Origin: Bacteroides zhangwenhongii
GTDB taxonomy: Bacteria; Bacteroidota; Bacteroidia; Bacteroidales; Bacteroidaceae
NCBI RefSeq assembly: GCF_009193325.2
Contig: NZ_CP059856.1
Location: 744,001 to 808,000, forward strand
DNA: 64,000 nt
Direction of reading: 5' to 3'
In this document: piece after piece, positions 9,001 to 17,559 of the stretch
Layout: each line of letters starts with the position of its first letter
How positions within the stretch are numbered: position 1 is the first letter of the stretch
The notes under the pieces: generated by a model
What the model was told of the DNA's origin: nothing
What the model saw: only the letters and a program-made list of their open reading frames with translations
Databases searched by the model: none
Program-made: the position numbers and the translations under genes

Positions 9001-10233
9001 ATGTCAAGATTCGAAATAAAAATGCCTAAGTTGGGCGAGAGTATAACAGAAGGGACGATCGTTTCCTGGTCTGTAAAAGTGGGTGATATGATTCAGGAAG
9101 ATGATGTTCTTTTTGAAGTGAATACAGCTAAAGTAAGTGCTGAGATACCTTCTCCGGTAGCGGGAAAGGTTGTTGATATTTTATATAAAGAGGGAGATAC
9201 CGTAGCGGTGGGTACGGTGGTCGCTATTATTAATTTGGATGGTGAAGCTACATCTGACGAAGAGAGTATCCATGAAGAAAGCGTAAAAGAGGAGGAAGAA
9301 CGTTGGTATTCTCCCATTGTCATTCAGTTGGCAAGAGAAGCGAAGATTTCTAAGGAAGAACTGGACTCTATTCAGGGAACCGGTTATGAAGGACGGCTGA
9401 GTAAGAAAGATATTAAAGATTATATTGATAAAAAGAAAAGAGGAAGTAATAAAACGTCTGCTACCGTTCCTTCTGAATCTGTAAGTCCTCAATCTTCTCC
9501 GGTTGAACCTAAATCTGCTGCTCCTGTCGCAATGTCGGGAGTAGAAGTGAAGGAGATGGATCGTGTCCGCCGGATTATTGCCGACCACATGGTCATGTCC
9601 AAGAAAGTATCTCCGCATGTCACCAATGTGGTCGAAGTGGATGTCACCCGGTTAGTAATTTGGCGTGAGAAGAACAAAGATGCTTTCTTCCGTCGTGAAG
9701 GTGTGAAGTTGACCTATATGCCTATGATTGCGGAAGCCGTAGCGAAAGCATTGGCAACCTATCCGCAGGTGAATGTATCGGTGGATGGATACAATATTCT
9801 CTTCAAGAAACATATCAATGTGGGTATTGCCGTTTCTTTGAACGATGGAAATCTGATTGTGCCTGTAGTACATGATGCCGACCGTCTGAGTTTGAACGGA
9901 CTGGCTGTTGCCATTGATTCTTTGGCTCTGAAGGCGAGAGACAATAAATTGCTGCCCGATGATATTGACGGTGGTACGTTTACTATTACTAACTTCGGTA
10001 CATTCAAGAGTTTGTTTGGAACCCCTATCATTAACCAGCCTCAGGTTGCCATTCTGGGTGTAGGTTATATTGAAAAGAAACCTGCTGTTGTAGAGACTCC
10101 GGAGGGGGATACGATTGCTATCCGTCATAAAATGTACCTTTCTTTGTCTTATGACCATCGTGTAGTGGATGGAATGCTGGGAGGGAATTTCCTCCATTTT
10201 ATAGCTGATTACCTGGAAAACTGGAAAGGTTGA
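9001..10233 (+). CDS. Dihydrolipoamide acyltransferase (E2) of a 2-oxoacid dehydrogenase complex
   Basis: E2 core enzyme that accepts the acyl group from E1 on a lipoyl arm and passes it to CoA. It has 410 residues in three parts. The lipoyl domain covers about 1-77 (MPKLGESITEGTI; the lipoylated Lys lies in TAKVSAE, where most homologues read T-D-K). A peripheral-subunit binding domain lies at about 101-140 (SPIVIQLAREAKI...GRLSKKDI), after an acidic Glu-rich linker. The catalytic domain, from about 175, ends with SYDHRVVDG, carrying the catalytic His and Asp. It has one lipoyl domain only, typical of branched-chain complexes. The adjacent fused E1 and the E3 and lplA genes make this a complete operon. 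Confidence 0.94.
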   Translation: MSRFEIKMPKLGESITEGTIVSWSVKVGDMIQEDDVLFEVNTAKVSAEIPSPVAGKVVDILYKEGDTVAVGTVVAIINLDGEATSDEESIHEESVKEEEERWYSPIVIQLAREAKISKEELDSIQGTGYEGRLSKKDIKDYIDKKKRGSNKTSATVPSESVSPQSSPVEPKSAAPVAMSGVEVKEMDRVRRIIADHMVMSKKVSPHVTNVVEVDVTRLVIWREKNKDAFFRREGVKLTYMPMIAEAVAKALATYPQVNVSVDGYNILFKKHINVGIAVSLNDGNLIVPVVHDADRLSLNGLAVAIDSLALKARDNKLLPDDIDGGTFTITNFGTFKSLFGTPIINQPQVAILGVGYIEKKPAVVETPEGDTIAIRHKMYLSLSYDHRVVDGMLGGNFLHFIADYLENWKG

Positions 10234-10270
10234 TAACCGATTATTTTATTCATTAAGAACTTCATTAACT

Positions 10271-12304
10271 ATGAGAAAGTATGATATAAAAAATACAGAT
10301 GTCGAAACTTTGAAGAAGTGGTATCATCTGATGACATTAGGGCGTGCGCTGGATGAGAAGGCTCCGTCTTACTTATTGCAATCTCTAGGTTGGTCTTACC
10401 ATGCTCCCTATGCGGGGCATGATGGAATCCAACTGGCCATCGGGCAAGTCTTTACTCTTGGCGAAGATTTCCTGTTTCCCTATTACCGGGATATGCTGAC
10501 CGTACTATCTGCCGGAATGACTGCAGAGGAAATTATCCTGAACGGTATCTCAAAGGCAACAGATCCCGGAAGCGGAGGACGTCATATGTCGAACCATTTT
10601 GCCAAACCTGAATGGCATATCGAGAACATCTCTTCCGCAACAGGAACACATGACCTTCATGCGGTGGGTGTGGCAAGGGCAATGGTATATTATGGGCATA
10701 AAGGAGTGGCTATCACCTCGCATGGAGAATCGGCGACTTCCGAAGGATTTGTCTATGAGGCCATCAATGGTGCCAGCCTCGAACGGCTTCCTGTCATTTT
10801 TGTAATACAAGATAACGGCTATGGAATTTCCGTTCCTAAATCGGAACAGACTGCTAACCGGAAAGTGGCGGAGAATTTTTCCGGTTTCAAGAATCTGAAG
10901 ATTATCTATTGCAACGGAAAAGATGTATTCGATTCGATGAATGCCATGACTGAGGCTCGTGAATATGCTATCAGCACGCGTAATCCGGTGATTGTACAAG
11001 CTAACTGTGTTCGTATCGGTTCCCATTCCAATTCGGATAAGCATACCTTATACCGGGATGAGAACGAACTGGAATATGTGAAGGATGCCGACCCGTTGAT
11101 GAAATTTCGACGAATGTTGTTGCGCTACAAGCGTTTGACTGAAGAAGAACTGCAACAAATAGAAGCTAATGCTAAAAAAGAGTTGTCTGCTGCCAACCGG
11201 AAAGCTTTGGCTGCTCCCGATCCTGATCCTAAGAGTATTTATGATTTTGTAATGCCGGAACCCTACCAACCGCAGAAATATAAGGATGGAACTCATGATG
11301 CGGAAGGGGAAAAGACTTTCTTGGTCAATGCGATTAACGAAACATTGAAAGCTGAGTTTCGTCATAATCCCGATACGTTTATCTGGGGGCAGGACGTTGC
11401 CAATAAGGAAAAAGGCGGTGTGTTTAATGTAACGAAAGGTATGCAGCAAGAATTTGGGGAAGCACGTGTGTTCAGTGCCCCGATAGCTGAAGATTATATT
11501 GTAGGTACAGCTAATGGAATGAGCCGCTTTGATCCAAAGATTCATGTTGTGATAGAAGGAGCGGAGTTTGCCGATTATTTTTGGCCTGCTGTCGAACAAT
11601 ATGTGGAATGTACGCATGAATATTGGCGTAGCAATGGAAAGTTTGCTCCTAACATCACCCTGCGTTTGGCTTCCGGTGGTTATATTGGCGGAGGACTTTA
11701 TCATTCTCAAAACATAGAAGGTGCTTTGACCACTTTGCCCGGAGCACGTATTGTCTGTCCGTCTTTTGCGGATGATGCAGCCGGGCTACTCCGTACCAGT
11801 ATGCGTTCCAAAGGTTTTACTTTATTCCTTGAGCCGAAAGCATTGTATAATTCCGTTGAGGCTGCTGCAGTCGTACCGGAAGATTTTGAAGTTCCTTTCG
11901 GAAAGGCACGTATTCGTCGTGAAGGGGCAGATCTAAGTATCATTACGTATGGAAATACAACGCATTTCTGTCTGAATGCTGCGGAACGGTTGGAGAAAGA
12001 AAAGGGGTGGAAAGTAGAGGTTATAGATATCCGTTCTTTGATTCCTTTGGACAAGGAAACGATATTCGAATCAGTGAAAAAGACGAGTAAGGCATTGGTT
12101 GTACATGAAGATAAAGTTTTCTCCGGCTTTGGAGCGGAGCTTGCCGCAATGATAGGTGGAGAGATGTTTCGCTATTTGGACGGACCTGTGCAACGTGTCG
12201 GCTCTACCTTTACACCCGTCGGTTTCAATCCTATTTTGGAAAAGGAGATTTTGCCGGATGAAGCTAAGATCTATGAAGCAGCCAGGAAGTTATTAGAATA
12301 TTAA
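10271..12304 (+). CDS. 2-oxoisovalerate dehydrogenase E1, fused alpha and beta subunits
   Basis: Thiamine-diphosphate-dependent E1 that decarboxylates branched-chain 2-oxoacids and acylates the E2 lipoyl group. The 677 residues correspond to E1alpha (about 1-330) joined to E1beta (about 345-677), an arrangement common in Bacteroidota. The alpha half shows GSGGRHMSNHF and the ThDP motif region GESATSEG...QDNGYGIS (a G-E variant of the usual GDG...NN). The beta half shows WGQDVANKEKGGVFNVTKG, FSAPIAEDYIVG and the transketolase C-terminal region with VEVIDIRSLIPLDKETI. Substrate preference (branched-chain versus pyruvate) is inferred from the fused architecture, not proven. A flavodoxin-like gene starts 12 bp after the stop. 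Confidence 0.92.
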   Translation: MRKYDIKNTDVETLKKWYHLMTLGRALDEKAPSYLLQSLGWSYHAPYAGHDGIQLAIGQVFTLGEDFLFPYYRDMLTVLSAGMTAEEIILNGISKATDPGSGGRHMSNHFAKPEWHIENISSATGTHDLHAVGVARAMVYYGHKGVAITSHGESATSEGFVYEAINGASLERLPVIFVIQDNGYGISVPKSEQTANRKVAENFSGFKNLKIIYCNGKDVFDSMNAMTEAREYAISTRNPVIVQANCVRIGSHSNSDKHTLYRDENELEYVKDADPLMKFRRMLLRYKRLTEEELQQIEANAKKELSAANRKALAAPDPDPKSIYDFVMPEPYQPQKYKDGTHDAEGEKTFLVNAINETLKAEFRHNPDTFIWGQDVANKEKGGVFNVTKGMQQEFGEARVFSAPIAEDYIVGTANGMSRFDPKIHVVIEGAEFADYFWPAVEQYVECTHEYWRSNGKFAPNITLRLASGGYIGGGLYHSQNIEGALTTLPGARIVCPSFADDAAGLLRTSMRSKGFTLFLEPKALYNSVEAAAVVPEDFEVPFGKARIRREGADLSIITYGNTTHFCLNAAERLEKEKGWKVEVIDIRSLIPLDKETIFESVKKTSKALVVHEDKVFSGFGAELAAMIGGEMFRYLDGPVQRVGSTFTPVGFNPILEKEILPDEAKIYEAARKLLEY

Positions 12305-12316
12305 ACAGTATGGATT

Positions 12317-12823
12317 ATGAAGAAGATAGGTTTGTTTTATGCTGCCAAAGCTGAGAAAACGAGTTGGGTGGCGGAAAGAATACAGAAAGAATTCGGTGAA
12401 AGTCATATAGAAGCGGTACCGATAGAACAGGCTTGGCAGAACGATTTTGCCGCTTATGATTGTTTTATTGTCGGAGCCTCCACTTGGTTTGACGGAGAGT
12501 TGCCTACTTATTGGGACGAGCTGTTGCCGGAGCTTAGAACGATGGATTTGAAAGGAAAGAAGGTAGCTATCTTTGGATTGGGAGATCAGGTACGCTATCC
12601 GGAAAACTTTGCCGATGGTATCGGGCTATTGGCAGAAGTATTCGAAGAAGACGGGGCGGCATTGGTGGGCTTTACTTCTTCGGAAGGATATACTTTTGAG
12701 CGTTCCAGAGCATTGCGTGGCAATCAGTGGTGTGGGTTGGTTATCGACTTGGATAATCAGTCGGACCAGGCAAAAAAGAAAATCAAGGATTGGTGTGAAC
12801 AGGTAAAAAAGGAGTTTGCGTAA
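12317..12823 (+). CDS. Flavodoxin-like protein with altered phosphate-binding loop
   Basis: A 168-residue protein of long-chain flavodoxin length. Family features present are the 60s-loop region GASTWFDGELPTYWDE (aromatic stacking Trp at about residue 57), the FGLGDQVRYPENFADG segment at about 91-106, and a C-terminal helix. Unusually, the N-terminal FMN phosphate loop (T/S-x-T-G-x-T in flavodoxins) reads AAKAEKTS at about residues 9-16, so the usual Thr/Gly residues are missing. It may bind FMN weakly, bind another ligand, or hold FMN differently. It is last in the E3-lplA-E2-E1 gene series with a 12-bp gap, so co-transcription is likely, and a terminator hairpin follows. Confidence 0.82.
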   Translation: MKKIGLFYAAKAEKTSWVAERIQKEFGESHIEAVPIEQAWQNDFAAYDCFIVGASTWFDGELPTYWDELLPELRTMDLKGKKVAIFGLGDQVRYPENFADGIGLLAEVFEEDGAALVGFTSSEGYTFERSRALRGNQWCGLVIDLDNQSDQAKKKIKDWCEQVKKEFA

Positions 12824-12850
12824 CTCCTTTTATAAGCTATTATATATTAT

Positions 12851-12898
12851 GAGGGTGTCATAATGAATAATCTGCGTTTTGACACTCTCTATTTTTAT
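12851..12898 (+). terminator. Intrinsic terminator after the 2-oxoacid dehydrogenase operon
   Basis: GAGGGTGTCA (12851-12860) pairs with TGACACTCTC (12880-12889) with one G-T wobble, and the right arm is followed by TATTTTTAT. It lies between the flavodoxin gene and the convergent prmA gene and may serve both strands. Confidence 0.7.
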
Positions 12899-12935
12899 CC
12901 CTGTATTCCTTGTTTCTGTTGGCAGAGTAATAGTA

Positions 12936-13784
12936 TTAAACTTTATAAATGAATTTCACTGCCGCCCAGCGATTCTTTTCTTTGTGATGGATATAAGTCA
13001 GTCCGTTCTTTTCCGCTTCTTCGCGGATAGCAGGGATGTCATCCACATAAAATCCGCTCATGTATAGTTCCGTTCCGGGATGCATACAAGTGACATATTG
13101 TTTCATATCATTCAGTAGGATATTGCGGTTAATATTAGCTATAACCACATCAAACGGCCCTTTTCCGGAAAGTGAAGAGGCATCTCCTTGAGAAACGGCA
13201 ATATTATCTACGTGGTTCAATTCGATGTTTTCGATAGAGTTTCGTACACACCATTCGTCGATGTCGATAGCGGTACATGGATGTGCGCCTTTCATTCGTG
13301 CAAGGATGGCGAGAATAGAAGTTCCACAACCCATATCCAGCAATGATTTATCTTTCAGCTCGCTATCCAACAGTTCTTCGATAATAAGGCTGGTAGTCTC
13401 GTGATGTCCTGTACCGAAAGCCATTTGCGGATTGATTACGATATCGTATTCTGCTTTAGGAACATCCTGATGAAATGTGCTGTGGATTACACAGCGGTCA
13501 CCGATGATAATCGGTTGAAAGAAATTCTTTTCCCATTCCTCGTTCCAGTCCTTGTCTTCTGCTTCTGCATATGTATAGGTGATTTCCGTATCGGGTAGGG
13601 GAAATTCGGCGATTGCATTCTTTATGGAGGTTTCGTCACATAAAGTTTGTTGGATATATGCGGTTAATCCGTTCTCGTTTTCAACAAAACTCTCGAAGCC
13701 GGTTTCGCCTAATACAGCAGCTAATACATCATTTACAATCTCTGTGGACGGATTCGTATGAAAAGTGAACTCAAAATACTTCAT
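12936..13784 (-). CDS. prmA: Ribosomal protein L11 methyltransferase
   Basis: SAM-dependent methyltransferase that modifies ribosomal protein L11. From the ATG at 13784 it has 282 residues. Characteristic segments are WNEEWEKNFFQPI, NPQMAFGTGHHETT (the NPxxAFGTGxHxTT signature of PrmA), the SAM motif LLDMGCGTSILAIL, and DVVIANINRNILL, the N-I-N variant of the D/N-PP-Y region seen in PrmA. The frame is open further upstream to 13871, but a TATCTTTG promoter element lies inside that extension (13814-13821) and residue similarity begins at MKYFEF, so I chose 13784. It is divergent from the secreted Trp/Gly-rich gene. Confidence 0.95.
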   Translation of the reverse strand: MKYFEFTFHTNPSTEIVNDVLAAVLGETGFESFVENENGLTAYIQQTLCDETSIKNAIAEFPLPDTEITYTYAEAEDKDWNEEWEKNFFQPIIIGDRCVIHSTFHQDVPKAEYDIVINPQMAFGTGHHETTSLIIEELLDSELKDKSLLDMGCGTSILAILARMKGAHPCTAIDIDEWCVRNSIENIELNHVDNIAVSQGDASSLSGKGPFDVVIANINRNILLNDMKQYVTCMHPGTELYMSGFYVDDIPAIREEAEKNGLTYIHHKEKNRWAAVKFIYKV

Positions 13785-13813
13785 AGTTGTTTCTAATGCT
13801 GGTGAATAATGTG

Positions 13814-13821
13814 CAAAGATA
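13814..13821 (-). promoter_or_regulatory. Candidate -7 element for prmA
   Basis: Read on the reverse strand this is TATCTTTG, a match to the Bacteroides -7 consensus TAnnTTTG, about 30 bases upstream of the chosen prmA start. No clear TTTG -33 box was found. Confidence 0.5.
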
Positions 13822-13831
13822 ATCACAATTT

Positions 13832-13871
13832 TAGGGAAATCCCTACTATCCTTTGGGGAAAATCTCCCCAA
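13832..13871. repeat. Two adjacent palindromes in the prmA / secreted-protein divergent promoter
   Basis: TAGGGA-aa-TCCCTA (13832-13845) and TTGGGGA-aaatc-TCCCCAA (13853-13871) lie between the two divergent -7 elements. Their centres are about 23-24 bp apart. They look like operator sites or short hairpins; the binding protein is unknown. Confidence 0.5.
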
Positions 13872-13889
13872 GGCGATAAATCTCTTCCT

Positions 13890-13897
13890 TATCTTTG
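13890..13897 (+). promoter_or_regulatory. Candidate -7 element for the secreted Trp/Gly-rich gene
   Basis: TATCTTTG matches TAnnTTTG and lies about 42 bases upstream of the ATG at 13939. No TTTG box at the usual -33 spacing, where the second palindrome lies instead. Confidence 0.5.
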
Positions 13898-13938
13898 TAA
13901 CGTGAATAAGTTTAAGTAATTACATAAACCCAGATGAT

Positions 13939-15252
13939 ATGAAAAAGATTGTTTACTTCTTGCTAGTTGCCTTGTGTCTCCCGATAGGCTTGATGGCACA
14001 AAGCGTTGATGACGACCTTTACTTCGTACCTTCCAAAGACAAAAAGGAGAAAAAAGAAACTCCGGTGAGGAAGGAACCGAAGAAACAGGTGACAAACATC
14101 TATACTTCACCGGGAACTACAGTTGTGGTTCAGGACCGTAGGGGGAGAACACGGGATGTGGATGAATATAACCGCCGTTACGATGCACGTGATAATGAAT
14201 TCGTAATGGATAATGATACCTTATATATAAAGGAAAAATCTACTCCGGACTTGGACGGGGAATGGGTGACCGGCGAATTCAATGGTACGCAGGACGACTA
14301 TGAATATGCCGAACGCATCATCCGTTTCCGTAATCCGCGTTTCGCTATCAGTATCAGCAGTCCGTTATATTGGGATGTAGTCTACGGACCGAATTCTTGG
14401 GACTGGAATATATATACCGATGGTATGTATGCTTACGCATTCCCGACATTCAGTAATCCACTTTGGTGGGATTGGCGTTATGGTTCATACGGCTGGGGCT
14501 GGAACTATGGTTGGGGCTGGAATCGTCCTTATTATGCTTGGGGATATTATCCGGGCTATTGGGGCGGCTGGCATGGCGGCTACTGGGGTGGCTGGTATGG
14601 CGGTGGATATTGGGGACATCATCATCATTGGCACGGTGGTCCTAGCTGGGGCTGGGGCGGTGGAGGCCGTTGGACTGGTCCGACTTATACAAACCGTCGT
14701 TCGTATGGACAAAGCAGTTACAGAAATTCTTCTACTGTACGTCGATATGGTTCAAGCGCCACTCGTTCTGGTGGTTCTGCTGTTCGGTCAACTGGGAGTT
14801 CGTCTCGTACCTCCGGATCAGCTTATGGCAGGGGAACAAGCACAACAAGACGTGTGGTAGGTACGCGTTCTTCGGATGAGCGTTATGGCTCAAGTACTCG
14901 TACGGGAAATTCATCACGTCGTGGCAGTACTTATTCTCGGCCAAGTAGTACTCGGACTAGTGGAACAGGAACCGGTTCTTCTTATTCCCGTTCTTCTGGA
15001 GTGAGAAGTGGCAGTAGTGGAACGAGAACATCTACTTACAATCGCGGTAGTTCTTCCACTCCACGCAGCAACTATTCTAACGGTAATAGTAGCCGTCGTT
15101 CATCATCTTATGGAACTTCTCGTTCATCATCTTCCCGCAATTATTCACCTGCCTCTTCAGGTGGTAGTTCGCGTGGCAGCTATTCTTCCGGTGGGGGAGC
15201 CGGCAGATCTTCTGGCGGAGGAGGTTCTTCTCGTAGCGGTGGTAGAAGATAA
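13939..15252 (+). CDS. Unrecognised secreted protein, Trp/Gly/Tyr-rich then Ser/Arg/Thr-rich
   Basis: I do not recognise a family. The 437 residues begin with a clear Sec signal peptide cut after about residue 20 (LPIGLMAQ). A charged Lys/Glu-rich stretch (about 30-55) and a moderately complex region to about residue 150 follow. Then come about 90 residues dominated by Trp, Gly and Tyr, with a His cluster HHHHWH around residues 227-232. The final ~190 residues are almost wholly Ser, Arg, Gly and Thr with few acidic residues. The gene sits 24 bp before a FadL-like outer-membrane protein and is probably co-transcribed with it. Low-complexity aromatic/Gly sequence suggests a self-associating or surface-coating protein, and the His cluster could bind metal; both are guesses. 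Confidence 0.85.
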   Translation: MKKIVYFLLVALCLPIGLMAQSVDDDLYFVPSKDKKEKKETPVRKEPKKQVTNIYTSPGTTVVVQDRRGRTRDVDEYNRRYDARDNEFVMDNDTLYIKEKSTPDLDGEWVTGEFNGTQDDYEYAERIIRFRNPRFAISISSPLYWDVVYGPNSWDWNIYTDGMYAYAFPTFSNPLWWDWRYGSYGWGWNYGWGWNRPYYAWGYYPGYWGGWHGGYWGGWYGGGYWGHHHHWHGGPSWGWGGGGRWTGPTYTNRRSYGQSSYRNSSTVRRYGSSATRSGGSAVRSTGSSSRTSGSAYGRGTSTTRRVVGTRSSDERYGSSTRTGNSSRRGSTYSRPSSTRTSGTGTGSSYSRSSGVRSGSSGTRTSTYNRGSSSTPRSNYSNGNSSRRSSSYGTSRSSSSRNYSPASSGGSSRGSYSSGGGAGRSSGGGGSSRSGGRR

Positions 15253-15276
15253 AACGAAGGGTATTAATTAAATGGA

Positions 15277-16938
15277 ATGAAAGGTATGAAAAAGATACTT
15301 ATGTTAGCTGTATTGGGACTATTTGTTTCTGCAGCTTCGGGATTAGCACAGACTGTTTATGATGGTGCTAAACTGACGGGAAAAGATTTAAATGGAACTG
15401 CCCGGTTTGTCGGAATGGGAGGTGCTATGGGGGCACTTGGTGGAGATATTTCTACCATAGGGACCAATCCGGCCGGTATTGGGCTTTATCGTAGTAGTGA
15501 TATAATGACTTCTTTTGGTTTCTCATCTTATGGAAGTGAAAGCAAGTATTTAGGCAGTAAGTGGAATTCGGATAAAAACAGGGCTTCATTTGATAATATC
15601 GGATTTGTATTTTCATCAAAGATCGGAAACACTACTCCCTTACGCTATGTGAATTTTGGATTTAACTATCATAAAGCAAAGTCTTTCTATAAGAATATGG
15701 AAATGAACGGTGATCTTGGTAATTATTCACAGACATTCTTGATGGCTTCTCAGGCTGACGGAATTTCAAATTGGGGAAATCCGTTTGATACTAATGATAT
15801 AGGTTGGCTTTCTGCTGTAGGATATGAGGGATATGTAATCAGTCCGAGCCTTACAACTACGCAGAATGAATTTCCGTATAAAGATAAGGAAGGTAATCAG
15901 GTAGTAAATAATGAGGGAAAGCCTCTGTTTTATGATTATGATTATTATAATACAATCGTTCCGGATGGAGTAAGTCCATACGCACGCTTTCATTCAGAAG
16001 AACGTGGTGGTATAGATCAATATGATTTTAATATCGCTTTTAATTTCAGTGACCGTTTTTATCTGGGGCTAACGATTGGGGCTTATTCCGTTGATTATAA
16101 TAAGTACACTTCGTATGATGAAGATTATGGTAATGAAACAGGATATAAACTGCAAGGTTGGAATAAAATTACCGGATCAGGCTTTGATTTTAAATTCGGA
16201 GCGATTCTTCGTCCCTTCGAGTATTCACCTTTCCGTATAGGTTTGGCTATTCATACACCTATTTTTTATAGTCTGGATTATAAGACAAGTGTTTTTATGC
16301 AATCAGATATTTGGGATCCGGCAGCCAATGAAATCACCTATCGTGATATAGATTCTCGTGATTATTTGCCTGGTAAAGACGATATGGTTCAGCGTTTCCG
16401 TTTTCAGACTCCGTGGACTTATAATGTAAGTTTGGGATATACGGTAGGTAATAGTTTAGCTTTAGGAGCGGAATATGAGTATCAAGACTACTCTTCAATA
16501 AAGTTTAGAGATCCTGATGGATATGCTTCCGCTTTCGAATGGGAGAATAGTACGACACCTATGTTGAAAGGCGTGCATACAGCTCGACTAGGTTTGGAAT
16601 ATAAAGTGGTACCTCAGTTTGCTTTTCGTGCAGGTTATAACTACAGTTCGGCTGCATTTAAGAAAGACGCTTATAAGGACTTGGCAATAAATTCTATTCA
16701 AACGGATACGGATTTCGCTAATAGTAAATCACTGAGTAACTATACGTTAGGTATTGGGTATCGGGGTTCTACATTTTATGCTGACCTGGCATATAAATTC
16801 TCTACTTATAAGGAAGATTTTTATCCATTCATTAATGGAACTGTGGATGATGGAGGTGTTTCAATAGCTTCACCGGACGCTACGAAAGTAACCAACACCC
16901 GTAGCCAAGTCCTTTTTACAGTCGGTATGCGTTTCTAA
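15277..16938 (+). CDS. OmpP1/FadL/TodX-like outer-membrane transport protein
   Basis: Predicted outer-membrane beta-barrel, 553 residues, with a signal peptide ending near GLAQ (about residue 25). The mature N-terminus carries ARFVGMGGAMGALGGDISTIGTNPAGIGLY, matched here piecewise to the FadL/PorV pattern A-R-x-x-G-M-G-G-A...N-P-A-G. The rest alternates aromatic and polar residues and ends on Phe (VGMRF), as barrels do. FadL family members import hydrophobic compounds; relatives in Bacteroidota are often annotated as hemin receptor, without strong support. A downstream ATG at 15286 (MKKILML) is an equally good start. It follows the Trp/Gly-rich secreted gene by 24 bp. Confidence 0.85.
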   Translation: MKGMKKILMLAVLGLFVSAASGLAQTVYDGAKLTGKDLNGTARFVGMGGAMGALGGDISTIGTNPAGIGLYRSSDIMTSFGFSSYGSESKYLGSKWNSDKNRASFDNIGFVFSSKIGNTTPLRYVNFGFNYHKAKSFYKNMEMNGDLGNYSQTFLMASQADGISNWGNPFDTNDIGWLSAVGYEGYVISPSLTTTQNEFPYKDKEGNQVVNNEGKPLFYDYDYYNTIVPDGVSPYARFHSEERGGIDQYDFNIAFNFSDRFYLGLTIGAYSVDYNKYTSYDEDYGNETGYKLQGWNKITGSGFDFKFGAILRPFEYSPFRIGLAIHTPIFYSLDYKTSVFMQSDIWDPAANEITYRDIDSRDYLPGKDDMVQRFRFQTPWTYNVSLGYTVGNSLALGAEYEYQDYSSIKFRDPDGYASAFEWENSTTPMLKGVHTARLGLEYKVVPQFAFRAGYNYSSAAFKKDAYKDLAINSIQTDTDFANSKSLSNYTLGIGYRGSTFYADLAYKFSTYKEDFYPFINGTVDDGGVSIASPDATKVTNTRSQVLFTVGMRF

Positions 16939-16981
16939 ACCAGACAGTTTTCAATTTCAATAATAACTTTTGTGTGTAAAG

Positions 16982-17022
16982 AATCCCTGGAATGCTGAGT
17001 GTCTACAGCACTTCCGGGGATT
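16982..17022. terminator. Shared hairpin between convergent genes
   Basis: AATCCCTGGAATGCTG (16982-16997) pairs with CAGCACTTCCGGGGATT (17006-17022) with one bulge and one wobble. It lies between the convergent FadL-like and guaD genes. T-runs are weak, so this is a likely but not strong terminator. Confidence 0.5.
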
Positions 17023-17055
17023 TCTATTAGTCGTCCGGTATGAACGGTTGTCCGT

Positions 17056-17526
17056 CTAATACTCTATTTTATCCTCCTTGTTCATCCATGCTTTGAAAGC
17101 GGAAATAGCTTCCTCGTGCAATAAAATCTCAGAAGGAAGTTTTCTCTCTTCCGGTTTCAGTTCCAGTTCATCATAGATGAAGGAATCATCGAAGCCAATA
17201 TTTTTTGCGTCGGTTTTATTGTTGCCATAGTACATTTTGTCCAACCGTGCCCAGTAAATAGCACCTAAACACATGGGGCAAGGTTCGCAAGAAGTATATA
17301 TCTCATATCCGCTAAGATTGAATGTACCAAGTTTTGCAGCGGCAGCGCGTATGGCGCTTACTTCGGCATGAGCGGTAGGATCGCAGGAAGCGGTGACACG
17401 ATTTACTCCGGTGGCAACTATCTCTCCCTCTTTAGTGGCAATCACAGCACCGAAAGGACCTCCACCGTTCTCGATATTCTCCTTTGAAAGCTCGATGGCT
17501 TTCCGCATCAATTCTTCTTTAGTCAT
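17056..17526 (-). CDS. guaD: Guanine deaminase (cytidine-deaminase fold)
   Basis: Zinc-dependent deaminase that converts guanine to xanthine in purine salvage. It has 156 residues, the same length as Bacillus subtilis GuaD, which it resembles along its length. Zinc ligands are H53 in TAHAEV (E55 is the proton shuttle) and C82/C85 in SCEPCPMCLGAIYWAR. The FDDSFIYDEL segment and C-terminal ISAFKAW typical of the GuaD subgroup separate it from tRNA adenosine deaminase TadA. It lies 33 bp after the Gfo/Idh/MocA gene on the same strand and may share its transcript, though no functional link is obvious. Confidence 0.9.
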   Translation of the reverse strand: MTKEELMRKAIELSKENIENGGGPFGAVIATKEGEIVATGVNRVTASCDPTAHAEVSAIRAAAAKLGTFNLSGYEIYTSCEPCPMCLGAIYWARLDKMYYGNNKTDAKNIGFDDSFIYDELELKPEERKLPSEILLHEEAISAFKAWMNKEDKIEY

Positions 17527-17559
17527 GGTATAAAATAGATTGTTAGTTTAATATGAGGA

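Noticed and set aside
12936-13871. Longer prmA start at 13871
   Set aside because: The extension contains the promoter element 13814-13821 and the palindrome at 13853-13871, and has no similarity to PrmA.
14420-15271. Several open frames on both strands within the Trp/Gly- and Ser/Arg-rich gene
   Set aside because: They are by-products of the biased, repetitive codons of the real gene. They lack signal peptides, domains and ribosome-binding context.
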